Positions 8,473-16,958 are shown, counted from the first letter of the stretch. The stretch: DNA of 64,000 nt from Paractinoplanes atraurantiacus (GCF_900215205.1 NZ_OBDY01000016.1:1-64000); one strand, 5' to 3'. Numbers and translations are program-made. The notes: generated by a model not told the origin, from the sequence alone.

Positions 8473-8736
8473 GTGACGAATTGGGAATACGCACGGCTCG
8501 AATACCGTGCCGCGGGCACGCTCGGCGCCGACCGCTTCATGGACTGGACCGCGACCTTCCACCACCCCGGCGGCACGCTGCGCTGGGGCACCGACGAGCG
8601 CTACGACGACCTGCGCCACCTCAACCGGGCCGGTGCGGCCGGCTGGCAGGCGTACGACCGGGCGGCGATGCACGTGCACAACGAGCCGCACCGGTTGAGC
8701 AGTGTCACGTACTCGATGCGGCGGCCCGTGCCCTAA
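8473..8736 (+). CDS. small conserved-looking hypothetical protein
   Basis: This 87-residue protein starts at GTG 8473. It is rich in aromatic residues (NWEYARLEYR, FMDWTATFHHPGGTLRWGTDERYDDL, AGAAGWQAYDRAAMH). The pattern WEY...W...L...AGAAGW resembles the small actinobacterial proteins that carry a 'Leu-Asn-x-x-Gly-xx-GW' motif, usually of unknown role. It has no signal peptide or membrane segment. It ends 5 bp before smpB on the same strand, so they may be co-transcribed. Confidence 0.65.
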   Translation: MTNWEYARLEYRAAGTLGADRFMDWTATFHHPGGTLRWGTDERYDDLRHLNRAGAAGWQAYDRAAMHVHNEPHRLSSVTYSMRRPVP

Positions 8737-8741
8737 ATTAG

Positions 8742-9233
8742 GTGGTCGTGAGCAAGGAAACCGGACGCAAGCTGATCGCCTCGAACAAGAAGGCCCGGCA
8801 CGACTACGCCATCCTCAAGACGTGGGAGGCGGGCCTGGTGCTGGCCGGCACCGAGGTGAAGTCGCTGCGCGAGGGCCGCGCCTCGCTGGTCGACGCGTTC
8901 GCCGCCGAGCACGAGGGCGAGATCCTGCTCTACGGCCTGCACATCGCGGAGTACGGGTACGGCAGCTGGACCAATCACGCCCCGCGCCGTACCCGCAAGC
9001 TCCTGCTGCACAAGCAGGAGATCGTCAAGATCCTGTCGCAGCTGAACGACGGCAACGGGCTCACCCTGGTGCCGCTGTCGATGTATTTCAGCGAGGGCTG
9101 GGCGAAGGTCGAGCTCGGGATGGCGCGCGGCCTCAAGTCGTACGACAAGCGTCAGGTGATGGCCAAGCGCGACGCCGAGAAGGAGATCGCGCGCGAGATG
9201 GGCCGCCGCCTGAAGGGCAGGACCCGCCGGTAG
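8742..9233 (+). CDS. smpB: SsrA-binding protein SmpB
   Basis: This 163-residue protein matches SmpB along its length: [73 protein letters not shown] and the basic C-terminal tail [22 protein letters not shown]. It binds tmRNA and brings it to stalled ribosomes for trans-translation. The start can be GTG 8742 or GTG 8748; the second gives the more usual short N-terminus. No tmRNA gene was seen beside it. Confidence 0.97.
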   Translation: MVVSKETGRKLIASNKKARHDYAILKTWEAGLVLAGTEVKSLREGRASLVDAFAAEHEGEILLYGLHIAEYGYGSWTNHAPRRTRKLLLHKQEIVKILSQLNDGNGLTLVPLSMYFSEGWAKVELGMARGLKSYDKRQVMAKRDAEKEIAREMGRRLKGRTRR

Positions 9234-9234
9234 G

Positions 9235-10266
9235 ATGATCATGGTGGAATTCGGACTTGATACGTTCGGCGACGTCACCGCCGACAGCCACGGCCAGCGC
9301 CTCCCCTACGCGGAGGTGATCCGCAACGTCGTCGAGCAGGCCGTGCTCGCCGAAAAGGTCGGCGTCGACGCCTTCGGCCTGGGCGAGCACCATCGCGACG
9401 ACTTCGCGGTCTCCTCCCCCGAGATCGTGCTGGCCGCCATCGCCGCGCGGACGTCGACGCTGCGCCTGGGAACTGCCGTCACGGTGCTGAGCTCGGACGA
9501 CCCGGTGCGCGTGTACGAGCGCTTCGCCACCCTCGACGCCGTCTCCAACGGCCGCGCCGAAATCACCCTGGGCCGCGGCTCGTTCACCGAGTCGTTCCCG
9601 CTGTTCGGCTTCGACCTGCACGACTACGAGAAGCTCTTCGAGGAGAAGGCCGCCCTGATGGCCGAGCTCCTCAAGGAGGGCCCGGTCACCTGGTCCGGCA
9701 CGGTGCGGCCCGCCCTGACCGACCAGCAGGTCTACCCCAAGACCGCGGCCGGGCGCATCCCCACCTGGATCGGCGTCGGCGGCAGCCCCGAGTCGGTCGT
9801 CCGCGCCGCCAAGTACGGCTTCCCGCTGGTCCTGGCCATCATCGGCGGCGAGCCCGTGCGGTTCGCCCCCTATGTGGAGCTCTTCCACCACGCGCTGAAG
9901 GAGTTCGGCCAGCCCGATCAGCCGGTCGCCGTCCACTGCCCCGGCTTCATCGCCGACACCGACGACGAGGCCGTCGAGACCCTCTGGCCGCACGCGCGCA
10001 CCATGCTCAACCGCATCGGCCGCGAACGCGGTTGGCCGCCCATGGCCCGGGACCGCTTCGAACACGACATCACCGAGGGCGCCTGGCATGCCGGCTCCCC
10101 CGAGACGGTCGCGCAGAAGATCGCCCGCACCATCAAGGCACTGGGCATTCAGCGCTTCGACCTCAAATATTCAGCCGGCACCCTCCCCCACGAGCAGATG
10201 ATGAAATCGATCGAGCTGTATGGCACCAAGGTCATCCCGAGGGTCAAAGAGCTTTTGAAGTCGTAG
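9235..10266 (+). CDS. LLM-class flavin-dependent oxidoreductase
   Basis: This 343-residue protein has the luciferase-like TIM barrel: FGLGEHHRDDFAVSSPEIVLAAIAART near residue 50, then LRLGTAVTVLSSDDPVRVYERFATLD, then the family signature SNGRAEITLGRGSF. The C-terminal part has AGSPETVAQKI. It probably uses FMN or F420 supplied by a reductase to oxidise an unknown small molecule. ATG 9235 and ATG 9241 are both possible starts. It begins right after the smpB stop. The last codon pair TCG-TAG is shared with the start of dispersed repeat copy 2. Confidence 0.9.
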   Translation: MIMVEFGLDTFGDVTADSHGQRLPYAEVIRNVVEQAVLAEKVGVDAFGLGEHHRDDFAVSSPEIVLAAIAARTSTLRLGTAVTVLSSDDPVRVYERFATLDAVSNGRAEITLGRGSFTESFPLFGFDLHDYEKLFEEKAALMAELLKEGPVTWSGTVRPALTDQQVYPKTAAGRIPTWIGVGGSPESVVRAAKYGFPLVLAIIGGEPVRFAPYVELFHHALKEFGQPDQPVAVHCPGFIADTDDEAVETLWPHARTMLNRIGRERGWPPMARDRFEHDITEGAWHAGSPETVAQKIARTIKALGIQRFDLKYSAGTLPHEQMMKSIELYGTKVIPRVKELLKS

Positions 10267-10365
10267 CGGGGTGGGGCATACAGACCGTCGCTCACGCCGA
10301 GGGCCGCGGCGGGGTGAGCAGGGCGCTGCGCGCCCAGAACGCTCACCCCACCACGGCGACGTGCG
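10260..10365 (+). repeat. dispersed structured repeat, copy 2
   Basis: This copy pairs with the minus-strand sequence of 3001-3110. Both begin GTCGTAGCGGGGTGG and share the exact core around GAGCAGGGCGCTGCGC and CAGAACGCTCACCCCACC. The outer stem is GGGGTGAGC (10311-10319) with GCTCACCCC (10341-10349). The inner stem is GGGCGC (10321-10326) with GCGCCC (10330-10335) around TGC. It starts on the stop codon of the LLM oxidoreductase. It may act as a 3-prime transcript end or be a REP-like mobile sequence; the role is unknown. Confidence 0.8.
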
Positions 10366-10383
10366 TGAGTGGTCACCCTCTTT

Positions 10384-10698
10384 TCAGGGCCCACCGCTCC
10401 AACGCCACCAAGCTTCGTCGCCGTCGAGGTGGATCAGAAACTCGGGAACGTCGACGTCATCCGGCGACCGCAGCGCCACCGCGGCCGCCACGCCGTCGTG
10501 GGCCCGCTCCCAGGCACCGACATCCTCGTCGAGGCGCTCCAGAAGCCGTAACTCCTCGGCGAAGAACGGGCGCACCTCGTCGAGGCCGGCCCGCTCGTCG
10601 ACCCGCGCGTAGAGCCAGGGAAAGTCGGCGCCGGTCACCACGAGATCGGCCAGGACCCGGCCGTCGTCGCGCCGCCGCAACTGCCAAACGCCACTCAT
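10384..10698 (-). CDS. hypothetical protein, 104 residues
   Basis: The protein begins SGVWQLRRRDDGRVLADLVV, a beta-rich start, and continues with DFPWLYARVDERAGLDEVRPFFAEELRLLE. It ends with VPEFLIHLDGDEAWWRW. It is acidic and soluble-looking, without signal or membrane segments. Coding quality and codon bias fit a real gene. I do not recognise a family. It stands alone between the LLM gene and the TspO-like gene. Confidence 0.6.
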   Translation of the reverse strand: MSGVWQLRRRDDGRVLADLVVTGADFPWLYARVDERAGLDEVRPFFAEELRLLERLDEDVGAWERAHDGVAAAVALRSPDDVDVPEFLIHLDGDEAWWRWSGGP

Positions 10699-10786
10699 GC
10701 CGGGACCATAGCGGCCCCCTACGACAAGTTTCCGCGCTCGCGGCCGGGGTGATCTCAGGCCACGTCGGGGAGCTCGGCCGCGGCGG

Positions 10787-11932
10787 CTAGTGCCGGGTCG
10801 CCGCCACGATCGTCGCGGCGCCGGTGGCGGCGGCAGCCCGGACAGTGGTGGGGCGTTTCCGGCTGGCGGCGAGGGTGGTCAGGCCCCAGGCGGAGGTGAG
10901 GGCTACCGCTCGGCCACCGTGAGGGCTTCGGGCCACGACGGCAGCCACCGCGCCCGCGGTGGCCAACAGGGCGGCAGTGGCGGCGGCCACGGTCCGAGGG
11001 GCGTCGCGGTCGGCTCGTGCGGCCACGATGTTGACGACGGAGGCCAGGGCGGTCCAGCCGAGGAGCATCCCGGTGCTGGCAGCGGTGATCCCGATGGGAC
11101 CGTCGGCCGCCTCACTCCCCGTGGCCGTCGCTGGCCCCAGGCCCGCCGTAGCACCAACGGCCGTAGCAGCACCTGCGGCTGTACCAGCGGGCACGGCTGA
11201 AGTGGGCGCGGCGGCCGTAGCAGCACCCGCGGCTGGGGCGGACGCGGCGGCCGTAACAGCACCCGCGGCCGGGGCTGAGGCGGCCGTCGTGGTAGCACCT
11301 GCGGACGGAGTGGAGGCGGCGGCCGTAACAGCACCCGCGGCCGGGGCTGAGGCGGCCGCCGTCGCAGCACCCACGGACGGAGTTGAGGCGGCGGCCGGGC
11401 TCAGGGTCGCGGCCGAACTGGGAGCCGCAGCCCCAGCAGCGCCCGCCGAAGCAGGGGCCACGGCCGAAGTCGGAGCCGCAGCCACAGCAGCGCCCGCGGT
11501 CGAAGTGGGGGTCACGGCCGACGTGGGCGTCGCGGCTGAGGTGGCGGGCGCGGCTGAAGGCAGTCGTTGCAGGCGGAAGTGGGCGGTGGCGGCCAAGGCG
11601 GCGGCTGCGGGCAACAGGTAGGGGGTGAGGGCGAACCGGTTGCTCTGCGCGGCCAGGGACCAGGCGGTGTTGGCGGCGTAGGCGGCGGCCAAGGGCCAAC
11701 CGGTTCGGCGGCTCAGTTCGGTGTGGCGGCCGGCCGGGCGGCACTGGGCGATCGTCGAGGCGGCGCAGGCGGTGAAGATGGGAGCCCACACCACGAAGGC
11801 GTAGTCCGGTGGGGTGATCGCCGTGTCGTATCGGGCGGTCTGCTCGCCCCGGCCGAGCAGGGCGCCCAGGTTCGGCACCGCGATGAAGGCCGTGCAGGCG
11901 CCGGCGAGCGCCAGGGACCTTGCTCCGTCCAT
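10787..11932 (-). CDS. TspO/MBR-like integral membrane protein with a long Ala-rich insert
   Basis: This 381-residue protein has hydrophobic segments at residues 5-25, 42-62, 80-95 and 103-120 and again from about 285 onward. The motif ITPPDYAFVVWAPIF and the later GWTALASVVNIVAA fit distant TspO/MBR-type membrane proteins. Residues 125-275 are an Ala/Thr/Ser/Pro/Gly tract built partly from a 12-residue repeat, placed between membrane segments where relatives have a short loop. RBS GGGGGAGA precedes ATG 11932. It is divergent from a MarR gene with a perfect palindrome between them, so the MarR protein probably controls it. Confidence 0.65.
   Translation of the reverse strand: MDGARSLALAGACTAFIAVPNLGALLGRGEQTARYDTAITPPDYAFVVWAPIFTACAASTIAQCRPAGRHTELSRRTGWPLAAAYAANTAWSLAAQSNRFALTPYLLPAAAALAATAHFRLQRLPSAAPATSAATPTSAVTPTSTAGAAVAAAPTSAVAPASAGAAGAAAPSSAATLSPAAASTPSVGAATAAASAPAAGAVTAAASTPSAGATTTAASAPAAGAVTAAASAPAAGAATAAAPTSAVPAGTAAGAATAVGATAGLGPATATGSEAADGPIGITAASTGMLLGWTALASVVNIVAARADRDAPRTVAAATAALLATAGAVAAVVARSPHGGRAVALTSAWGLTTLAASRKRPTTVRAAAATGAATIVAATRH
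11192..11371 (-). repeat. 36-bp tandem repeat (5 units) inside the membrane protein gene
   Basis: Residues 188-247 read as five 12-residue units on the plan G-A-x-T-A-A-A-S-x-P-x-A, for example GAVTAAASAPAA. The units are 36 bp each in frame. Copies differ by a few bases, so they are diverged but clearly related. Weaker repeat-like sequence extends on both sides to about 11108-11560. Confidence 0.85.
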
Positions 11933-11954
11933 GTTCTCCCCCTAGGCAACTGAG

Positions 11955-11973
11955 TAGCTTAGTTTCTAAGCTA
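11955..11973. promoter_or_regulatory. palindromic operator between membrane protein and MarR genes
   Basis: TAGCTTAG (11955-11962), spacer TTT, then CTAAGCTA (11966-11973) form a perfect inverted repeat with 8-bp arms. It lies in the 47-bp gap between two divergent starts, where a MarR dimer would block both promoters. Function is inferred. Confidence 0.75.
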
Positions 11974-11979
11974 GTGCCC

Positions 11980-12450
11980 ATGGAGGAGCCGCCGAACGAA
12001 CTGGCCTGGGCTGTGCACCATCTGGCAACCGCCGCGGCCGAGGTGGATGCTGCGACGGCCCGTCGGATGGGCCTCAGCGCCGGCGACTTCCTGGCTCTGA
12101 AACACCTGATGGTCGCCGAAGAGCCCATCGGACCCGTCGAGCTGGGCCGCCTGCTGGGACTGACCTCCGGTGCGGCCACGGGCCTGGTCGACCGCCTTCA
12201 GCGCGCGGGCTGGGTCGACCGCGCGCCGCATCCCGGCGACCGCCGCCGCCAGGTTCTCACCGCCACCCCTCGGACCACCGAAGCCGTGCTCGCCGAGTTG
12301 CACCCGCTGGCCGGCGACATCGCCCGCGTCTCGGCGGCTCTGCCCGCCGAGCACCGCCGCCTGGTCATCGACGTCCTGCACGACCTGGCCCGTCTCCACC
12401 GCCGGCGCACCGGAGAGGGACGATCGAGCGACAGGGCTAAGGTCGAGTGA
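11980..12450 (+). CDS. MarR-family transcriptional regulator
   Basis: This 156-residue protein has a winged-helix domain: GDFLALKHLMVAEEPIGPVELGRLLGLTSGAATGLVDRLQRAGWVDRAPHPGDRRRQ, the full MarR helix-turn-helix plus DxR wing. ATG 11980 was chosen because the longer frame runs through the palindromic operator. The divergent membrane protein is the likely target. Its TGA overlaps by one base the ATG of the alanyl-tRNA editing gene, so the two are translationally coupled. Confidence 0.9.
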   Translation: MEEPPNELAWAVHHLATAAAEVDAATARRMGLSAGDFLALKHLMVAEEPIGPVELGRLLGLTSGAATGLVDRLQRAGWVDRAPHPGDRRRQVLTATPRTTEAVLAELHPLAGDIARVSAALPAEHRRLVIDVLHDLARLHRRRTGEGRSSDRAKVE

Positions 12451-13166
12451 TGGGTGAGCGTCTGGACTGGGCCGATCCGACTCTGCGGGAGTGGGACTGC
12501 ACCGTGGTGTGGTCCGATCCGGAGGAGGGGATCGTGCTCGACCGGTCGGCGTTCTATCCGGGCGGGGGCGGTCAGCCGCCCGACCATGGGGTGCTGCTCT
12601 GGCAGGGCGTGCGGACGCGGATCGTCGACACGCGCAAGGGCGATGACTTCCGGCTGATTCCGGCGCCGGGCGATCCGGTGCCGGCGGCGGGGACCAAGGT
12701 GCGCGGGGCGATCGACGACGAGCGGCGGACGACGCTGATGCGGACCCACTCGGGGCTGCACATTCTCTGCGGCACGGTGTTCCGTGACTTCGGGGCGCTG
12801 GTGACCGGCGGAAACATGCAGCCGGGTGAGGCCCGGATGGACTTCAACCTGCCGGAGGTTCCGGCGGGTTTCAAGCAGTCCCTCGAGGACGCGGTCAACG
12901 CGGAGATCGCGGCGGATCGGAAGATCGTGGCCCGGGTGCTGCCTCGCGACGAGGCACTTCAAATTCCGACCTTGGTCCGTACGCAGGACGCGCTGCCCCC
13001 GCTGGAGGAGCCGGAGATCCGGATCATCGACATCGTCGGGCTGGACGTGCAGGCCGACGGCGGCACCCACGTCGCCTCGACGCGACAGGTCGGCCGGGTC
13101 GAGGTGGTCAAGGTGGAGAGCAAGGGCCGGCAGAACCGCCGGGTGAGGATCCGCCTGGCCGCCTGA
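12450..13166 (+). CDS. alanyl-tRNA editing protein (AlaX type)
   Basis: This 238-residue stand-alone editing protein is related to the AlaRS/ThrRS second additional domain. It hydrolyses mischarged Ser-tRNA(Ala) or Gly-tRNA(Ala). Visible motifs are DRSAFYPGGGGQPPDHG and the zinc motif THSGLHIL (HxxxH) near residue 92. QADGGTHVAST follows near residue 208, where the usual Cys before GGTH is Asp. The Cys-to-Asp change leaves three obvious ligands. Start ATG 12450 sits on the MarR stop (TGATG); GTG 12447 is an alternative. Confidence 0.88.
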   Translation: MGERLDWADPTLREWDCTVVWSDPEEGIVLDRSAFYPGGGGQPPDHGVLLWQGVRTRIVDTRKGDDFRLIPAPGDPVPAAGTKVRGAIDDERRTTLMRTHSGLHILCGTVFRDFGALVTGGNMQPGEARMDFNLPEVPAGFKQSLEDAVNAEIAADRKIVARVLPRDEALQIPTLVRTQDALPPLEEPEIRIIDIVGLDVQADGGTHVASTRQVGRVEVVKVESKGRQNRRVRIRLAA

Positions 13167-13200
13167 ACGCGCGAGGCAGCGCGCCACGCCGAAAAGGCGA

Positions 13201-13240
13201 CCGCCCCGCCTCCACCCGATCGAGGGCGGCGGCGGGGCGG
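13201..13240. terminator. hairpin between convergent genes
   Basis: CCGCCCCGCC (13201-13210) pairs perfectly with GGCGGGGCGG (13231-13240) across a 20-base loop. It lies between the convergent stops of the AlaX gene and the sugar-binding protein gene, so it can end both transcripts. There is no clear T-run. Confidence 0.6.
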
Positions 13241-13271
13241 GACTTCCGCTCAGAGCGAGGCTGCCGGGTTG

Positions 13272-14408
13272 CTACTCGGCGTCGGTGTTTGTGGTGGCGG
13301 TGGTGCCGATCTTGTTGATGGTGCAGAGCTTGGCGTAGGCGCCGGCGCAGAGCTTGGCCTTCTCGACGAAGCCGGCCGCGAGCACGTTGTTGATCTTGTC
13401 CTTGGTGATGGCCTGGGGGACGATCGAGCGGAACGGGATGTAGGCGCCCGACTCCGGGTCCTTGATCTGCTCGGTGACCTTCGGCGCCTGGCCCTTGAAC
13501 AGGTCGATGGCCATCTTGGCGGCCGCGGCGGCCTCCTGCTCGAGCGGCTTGAAGATGGTGACGCACTGGTCGCCGCTCAGCACCGCCTGCAGGCCCTCGA
13601 GGGTGGCGTCCTGGCCGGTGACCGGAACCTTACGGTTGAGGCCCTTCTTCTTCAGCACCTTGATGACCGCGCCGCCGATGCCGTCGTTCGCGGCGAGCAC
13701 GCCGTTGATGTTCGGGGCCTGCTGCAGCATCTGCGTGAAGATCTTCTCGGCCTCCTTCGGGTCCCAGTCCGGCACCCACTGGTCCGGGCCCTTCTTGGCG
13801 GCGGCGTTGTCGTAGATCGGCTGCAGGATCTCGTCGTAGCCGTTCTTGAACAGCGTGGCGTTGTTGTCGGCCTTCGACCCGTTCAGCTCGGCGATCACCG
13901 GGTTGGTGACCTTGCGGGCGCTGAGACATTTGGTGAGCTCGCGCGCCTGCAGCCGGCCGACTTCTTCGTTGTCGAAGCTGACGTAGTAGTTGGCGCCGCC
14001 GTTGAGGGTGAGCCGGTCGTAGTCGATCGTCGGGATCTTGTTCTCCCGGGCCTTGTCGAGCACCGCCTTGCCGCTGGCCGCGTCGAGGTTGGCGATGATC
14101 AGCACCTTGACGCCGCTGTTGATCATCGACTCGCCGATCTTGACGAAGTTCGCCTCGTCGCCCTCGGCATTCTTGATCTCGACGGGTACACCGGCCGCGT
14201 CGAACGCCTTCTGCAGATACTTCGGGTCGTCGTTGCCCCACCGCTGGGAGCTCACGGTGTCGGGGAGGATCACGCCGACGCGAGCCTTGCCGCCACTGCT
14301 CGTGTTGGTGTTACTGGCGTCGCTCGAGCCGTCGGAGTCGTCACACGCAGTCATGGTGGCTGTCGCCATCACACCCGCCATGGCGAGAGCCAACAATTTT
14401 CTGCGCAT
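13272..14408 (-). CDS. sugar ABC transporter substrate-binding lipoprotein (xylose/ChvE-like)
   Basis: This 378-residue exported lipoprotein has a basic start MRRKLLALAM and lipobox TMTAC with Cys22, followed by a Ser/Asp/Asn-rich linker. The periplasmic-binding domain follows: VGVILPDTVSSQRW, VLIIANLDAASG, TIDYDRL, GVLAANDGIGGAVI and VTGQDATLEGLQAV. This is the pattern of family 1 binding proteins such as XylF and ChvE. No permease or ATPase gene lies next to it, so in this window it is an orphan. A hairpin follows its stop. Confidence 0.88.
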   Translation of the reverse strand: MRRKLLALAMAGVMATATMTACDDSDGSSDASNTNTSSGGKARVGVILPDTVSSQRWGNDDPKYLQKAFDAAGVPVEIKNAEGDEANFVKIGESMINSGVKVLIIANLDAASGKAVLDKARENKIPTIDYDRLTLNGGANYYVSFDNEEVGRLQARELTKCLSARKVTNPVIAELNGSKADNNATLFKNGYDEILQPIYDNAAAKKGPDQWVPDWDPKEAEKIFTQMLQQAPNINGVLAANDGIGGAVIKVLKKKGLNRKVPVTGQDATLEGLQAVLSGDQCVTIFKPLEQEAAAAAKMAIDLFKGQAPKVTEQIKDPESGAYIPFRSIVPQAITKDKINNVLAAGFVEKAKLCAGAYAKLCTINKIGTTATTNTDAE

Positions 14409-14605
14409 GGGGAAGTCGTCCTCTCCGGTGGAACCCGAGCTGTGGAACGCCCGAACGAGCGGACCCAGTATCGGATACCCGTCAATGCACTCGACAAGGG
14501 GTACGGTGCCGGAGAGAAAAATAGTTCATTTCCCGTCAGTAAGCACGCGTCAACTACGTACGGTATCGACACTCGTGATCATGCCCTGGTCAGGCGCGCG
14601 AAAAA

Positions 14606-14630
14606 GCCGGCGGTCCCCCGAACCGCCGAC
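14606..14630 (-). terminator. intrinsic terminator after the ABC-2 permease gene
   Basis: On the minus strand CGGCGGT pairs with ACCGCCG around TCGGGGG and is followed by CTTTTT. It lies 20-45 bases past the permease stop. Confidence 0.7.
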
Positions 14631-14649
14631 CTTTCGGATAAGTCCGGAT

Positions 14650-15660
14650 TCACGCGACTTTTCGGCTGATCCACCACACTGAGGCCAGGCCCAGGAGCGC
14701 CGTCACCGACAAAAGTAGCCCGAGCTCCCGCCATTGCAGACTCCAGAACCGGTCGGCCGGGATGTAGGTGCTCTTCTGCGTCAGGTTCAGCGTGCCGAGA
14801 TACCGATCGCACTCCCGCTTCCCACCAGCGGCGTCCGGTCCGCACTTGGCCGGGTCGATGGGACCTTCGAACTCCTCGCCGTCCGGCCCGAGGGTGACGT
14901 TCGACAGCTCCCAGGCATCCTCGACCGGCGAGGCGGCATGGACGGTGATGGTGTTGTCCTCACTGATACCGAGCGACGCGATGTTCTCCGGGTCGAAGGG
15001 GGTCGAGCTGCTGACCGGCGTGGTCAGGTGCTCCCGAACGAAGAACGGCACCGCCACCTGGACGAGCACGATCGCCAGCAGCGTCACCGCCATGGCCGCG
15101 ATCGACCGCCGGAGCAGCATGCCGATCAGCACGCCGGCCGCGAAGCCGAGCGCCGCGTAGCCGATCGGGACGACGCCGCGCGCCGAGAACAGCTCCGGCG
15201 AGATGCGCCCGGCCCGGCCGTCGTCGAGCGGCGCCGCCCACCAGGTCACCACCGCGCTGACCACGGCGGCGGTGACCGCGGTGGTCAGGCCGATCCCGAT
15301 CAGCTTGGTCAGGATCCAGCGGCGGCGCGACACCGTCTGGTTCCAGACCAGCCGATGGGTGCCGGTCTCGAGCTCGCGGGCCACCATGGGAGCGCCCCAG
15401 AAGATGCCGACCAGCGCCGGCATCAGCAAGAGGGCGGCCGTGCCCACCCCGTACAAAATCGTGTTGAGTCTCGTCCCGGCTTGAATGACGAAGGTGTCGG
15501 CGAGGTCGCCGCAGTTGCTGGTGCAGTCGGCCAGGCCGCTGCTCTGGTAAAGGTCGAACAGGTGCGGGGCGGTCGCCGCGAGCGCGGCCGCGATGGCGAC
15601 GGCGAAGACCGCCGCCACCCACGCCTGCACGCGGAACTGACGCCAGGTCAGCCAGATCAT
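14650..15660 (-). CDS. ABC-2-type permease
   Basis: This 336-residue membrane protein begins with WLTWRQFRVQAW, a typical start for actinobacterial ABC-2 permeases. It has helices near residues 15-35, 65-90, 115-145, 165-190 and 195-215 and a last one near 310-330. An extracytoplasmic loop between the last two contains paired Cys. It works with the ATPase encoded just upstream; the start ATG overlaps that stop by 4 bp (ATGA). Likely job is export or self-protection against membrane-active compounds, as in YtrA/YtrB-type systems. Confidence 0.85.
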   Translation of the reverse strand: MIWLTWRQFRVQAWVAAVFAVAIAAALAATAPHLFDLYQSSGLADCTSNCGDLADTFVIQAGTRLNTILYGVGTAALLLMPALVGIFWGAPMVARELETGTHRLVWNQTVSRRRWILTKLIGIGLTTAVTAAVVSAVVTWWAAPLDDGRAGRISPELFSARGVVPIGYAALGFAAGVLIGMLLRRSIAAMAVTLLAIVLVQVAVPFFVREHLTTPVSSSTPFDPENIASLGISEDNTITVHAASPVEDAWELSNVTLGPDGEEFEGPIDPAKCGPDAAGGKRECDRYLGTLNLTQKSTYIPADRFWSLQWRELGLLLSVTALLGLASVWWISRKVA

Positions 15661-16535
15661 CGCTTCTCCAGCACTCGGTCGCGGCCGTGGGTGCCGGCCT
15701 GGGCCATGTAGGCGAGGACGATGTCCTCCAGGTCGAGCCGGTCCGACGTCCAGGACGGGTCGTCGACCGGTGCCGTGCTGCGCACGACGAGGGTGGACTG
15801 CACGTCGGTGTGGCTGGCCTGCACGACCTCCCGGCCGGGGCCGAGCGTGTCCGGGTCGCGGCGCGGCCCGGTGAGCCGGTGATGCGTGCCGAGCAGCTCG
15901 TCCACGTCGCCGTGGACCCGGACCCGCGAGGCCACGAGCACGATCAGGTAGTCGCAGACGCGCTCGAGGTCGGCCACCAGATGCGAGGACATGACGACGC
16001 TGGTGCCGTTCTCCGCGGCGTACGACATCAGGCCCTGAAGGAACTCACGGCGGGCCAGCGGATCGAGCGCGGCCACCGGCTCGTCGAGGAGCAGCAGCTC
16101 GGGCCTCTTGGCGATGGCGAGCGTCAGGGCGAGCTGCGCCCGCTGGCCGCCGGAGAGCTTGCCGGCCCGCTGCGACGGGTCGAGCCCCAGCTCGGCAATG
16201 CGCCGCTGCGCGAGCGCCTTGTCCCAGCCGGGGTTGAGGTGGGCGCCGAACCGCAGGTGGTCGGCGACGGTGAGGTTGCCGTAGACCGGGGTGTCCTGCG
16301 CGACGAAGCCGAGGCGCGGGGAACCGGTGTGCGGGGTGTGGCCGAGCACCTCGATGCGCCCCTCGGTCGGCGCGAGCAGACCGCAGGTGAGCTGCAGGAG
16401 CGTCGACTTGCCGGCCCCGTTCGGGCCGACCAGGCCGACCACGTGGCCGGCCGGAATGTTCAGGGTGCAGTCGCTGAGCGCGGTACGCCGCCCGTACCGC
16501 TTGGTCAGGCCGGTGGTGGTGACGGCGTCAGTCAT
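15657..16535 (-). CDS. ABC transporter ATP-binding protein
   Basis: This 292-residue ATPase has Walker A GPNGAGKST near residue 37, the Q-loop region GFVAQDTPVYGNL, signature LSGGQRAQL and Walker B LLLLDEP, with MSSHLVADLERV as the H-loop. Its C-terminal 80 residues are a substrate-class extension. It is the middle gene of a three-gene operon, overlapping its neighbours by 4 bp on both sides. Confidence 0.93.
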   Translation of the reverse strand: MTDAVTTTGLTKRYGRRTALSDCTLNIPAGHVVGLVGPNGAGKSTLLQLTCGLLAPTEGRIEVLGHTPHTGSPRLGFVAQDTPVYGNLTVADHLRFGAHLNPGWDKALAQRRIAELGLDPSQRAGKLSGGQRAQLALTLAIAKRPELLLLDEPVAALDPLARREFLQGLMSYAAENGTSVVMSSHLVADLERVCDYLIVLVASRVRVHGDVDELLGTHHRLTGPRRDPDTLGPGREVVQASHTDVQSTLVVRSTAPVDDPSWTSDRLDLEDIVLAYMAQAGTHGRDRVLEKR

Positions 16536-16939
16536 CCCCGTCTCCCCGCTCGCTCTTCCGAAAACTCGCGAAACGTGCTGATCAGGAGCGCCTCGACGTC
16601 TTCGTCGTCGAGGCCGGCGGCGCGGGCGCGGCCGAGCCAGTCGGTCAGCTCGCGGCGCAGCGGCTCGTGCGCGGCGATGGCCTCGTCGCCGCCCGCGAGG
16701 GTGCGGGTGACGAAGGTGCCCAGGCCGGGGCGGGGCTGGACGAGTCCCTCGTACTCCAGCTCGCGGTAGGCCTTGAGCACCGTGTTGGGGTTGATCGCCA
16801 CGCGGGCCACCACGTCCTTGACGGTGGGCAGCCGGTCGCCCTCCTTGAGCATCCCGAGCCGCAGAGCGTGACGGACCTGCTGGATCAACTGCAGGTACGG
16901 CGCGACCCCTGATCGCGCGTCCAGGTGAAACTCGATCAT
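16532..16939 (-). CDS. GntR-family regulator, YtrA type
   Basis: This 135-residue protein is short for GntR. It has a winged helix VAPYLQLIQQVRHALRLGMLKEGDRLPTVKDVVARVAINPNTVLKAYRELEYEGLV and only a short helical tail, the YtrA subfamily plan. Such repressors usually control their own operon, here the ATPase and permease downstream, and respond to cell-envelope antibiotics. A CTAG-N4-CTAG element lies just upstream of ATG 16939. Confidence 0.9.
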   Translation of the reverse strand: MIEFHLDARSGVAPYLQLIQQVRHALRLGMLKEGDRLPTVKDVVARVAINPNTVLKAYRELEYEGLVQPRPGLGTFVTRTLAGGDEAIAAHEPLRRELTDWLGRARAAGLDDEDVEALLISTFREFSEERAGRRG

Positions 16940-16958
16940 CCTTGACCCCTCTATTTCA

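Noticed and set aside
8742-9233. tmRNA gene next to smpB
   Set aside because: The sequences on both sides of smpB are coding and there is no tRNA-like end; tmRNA must be elsewhere.
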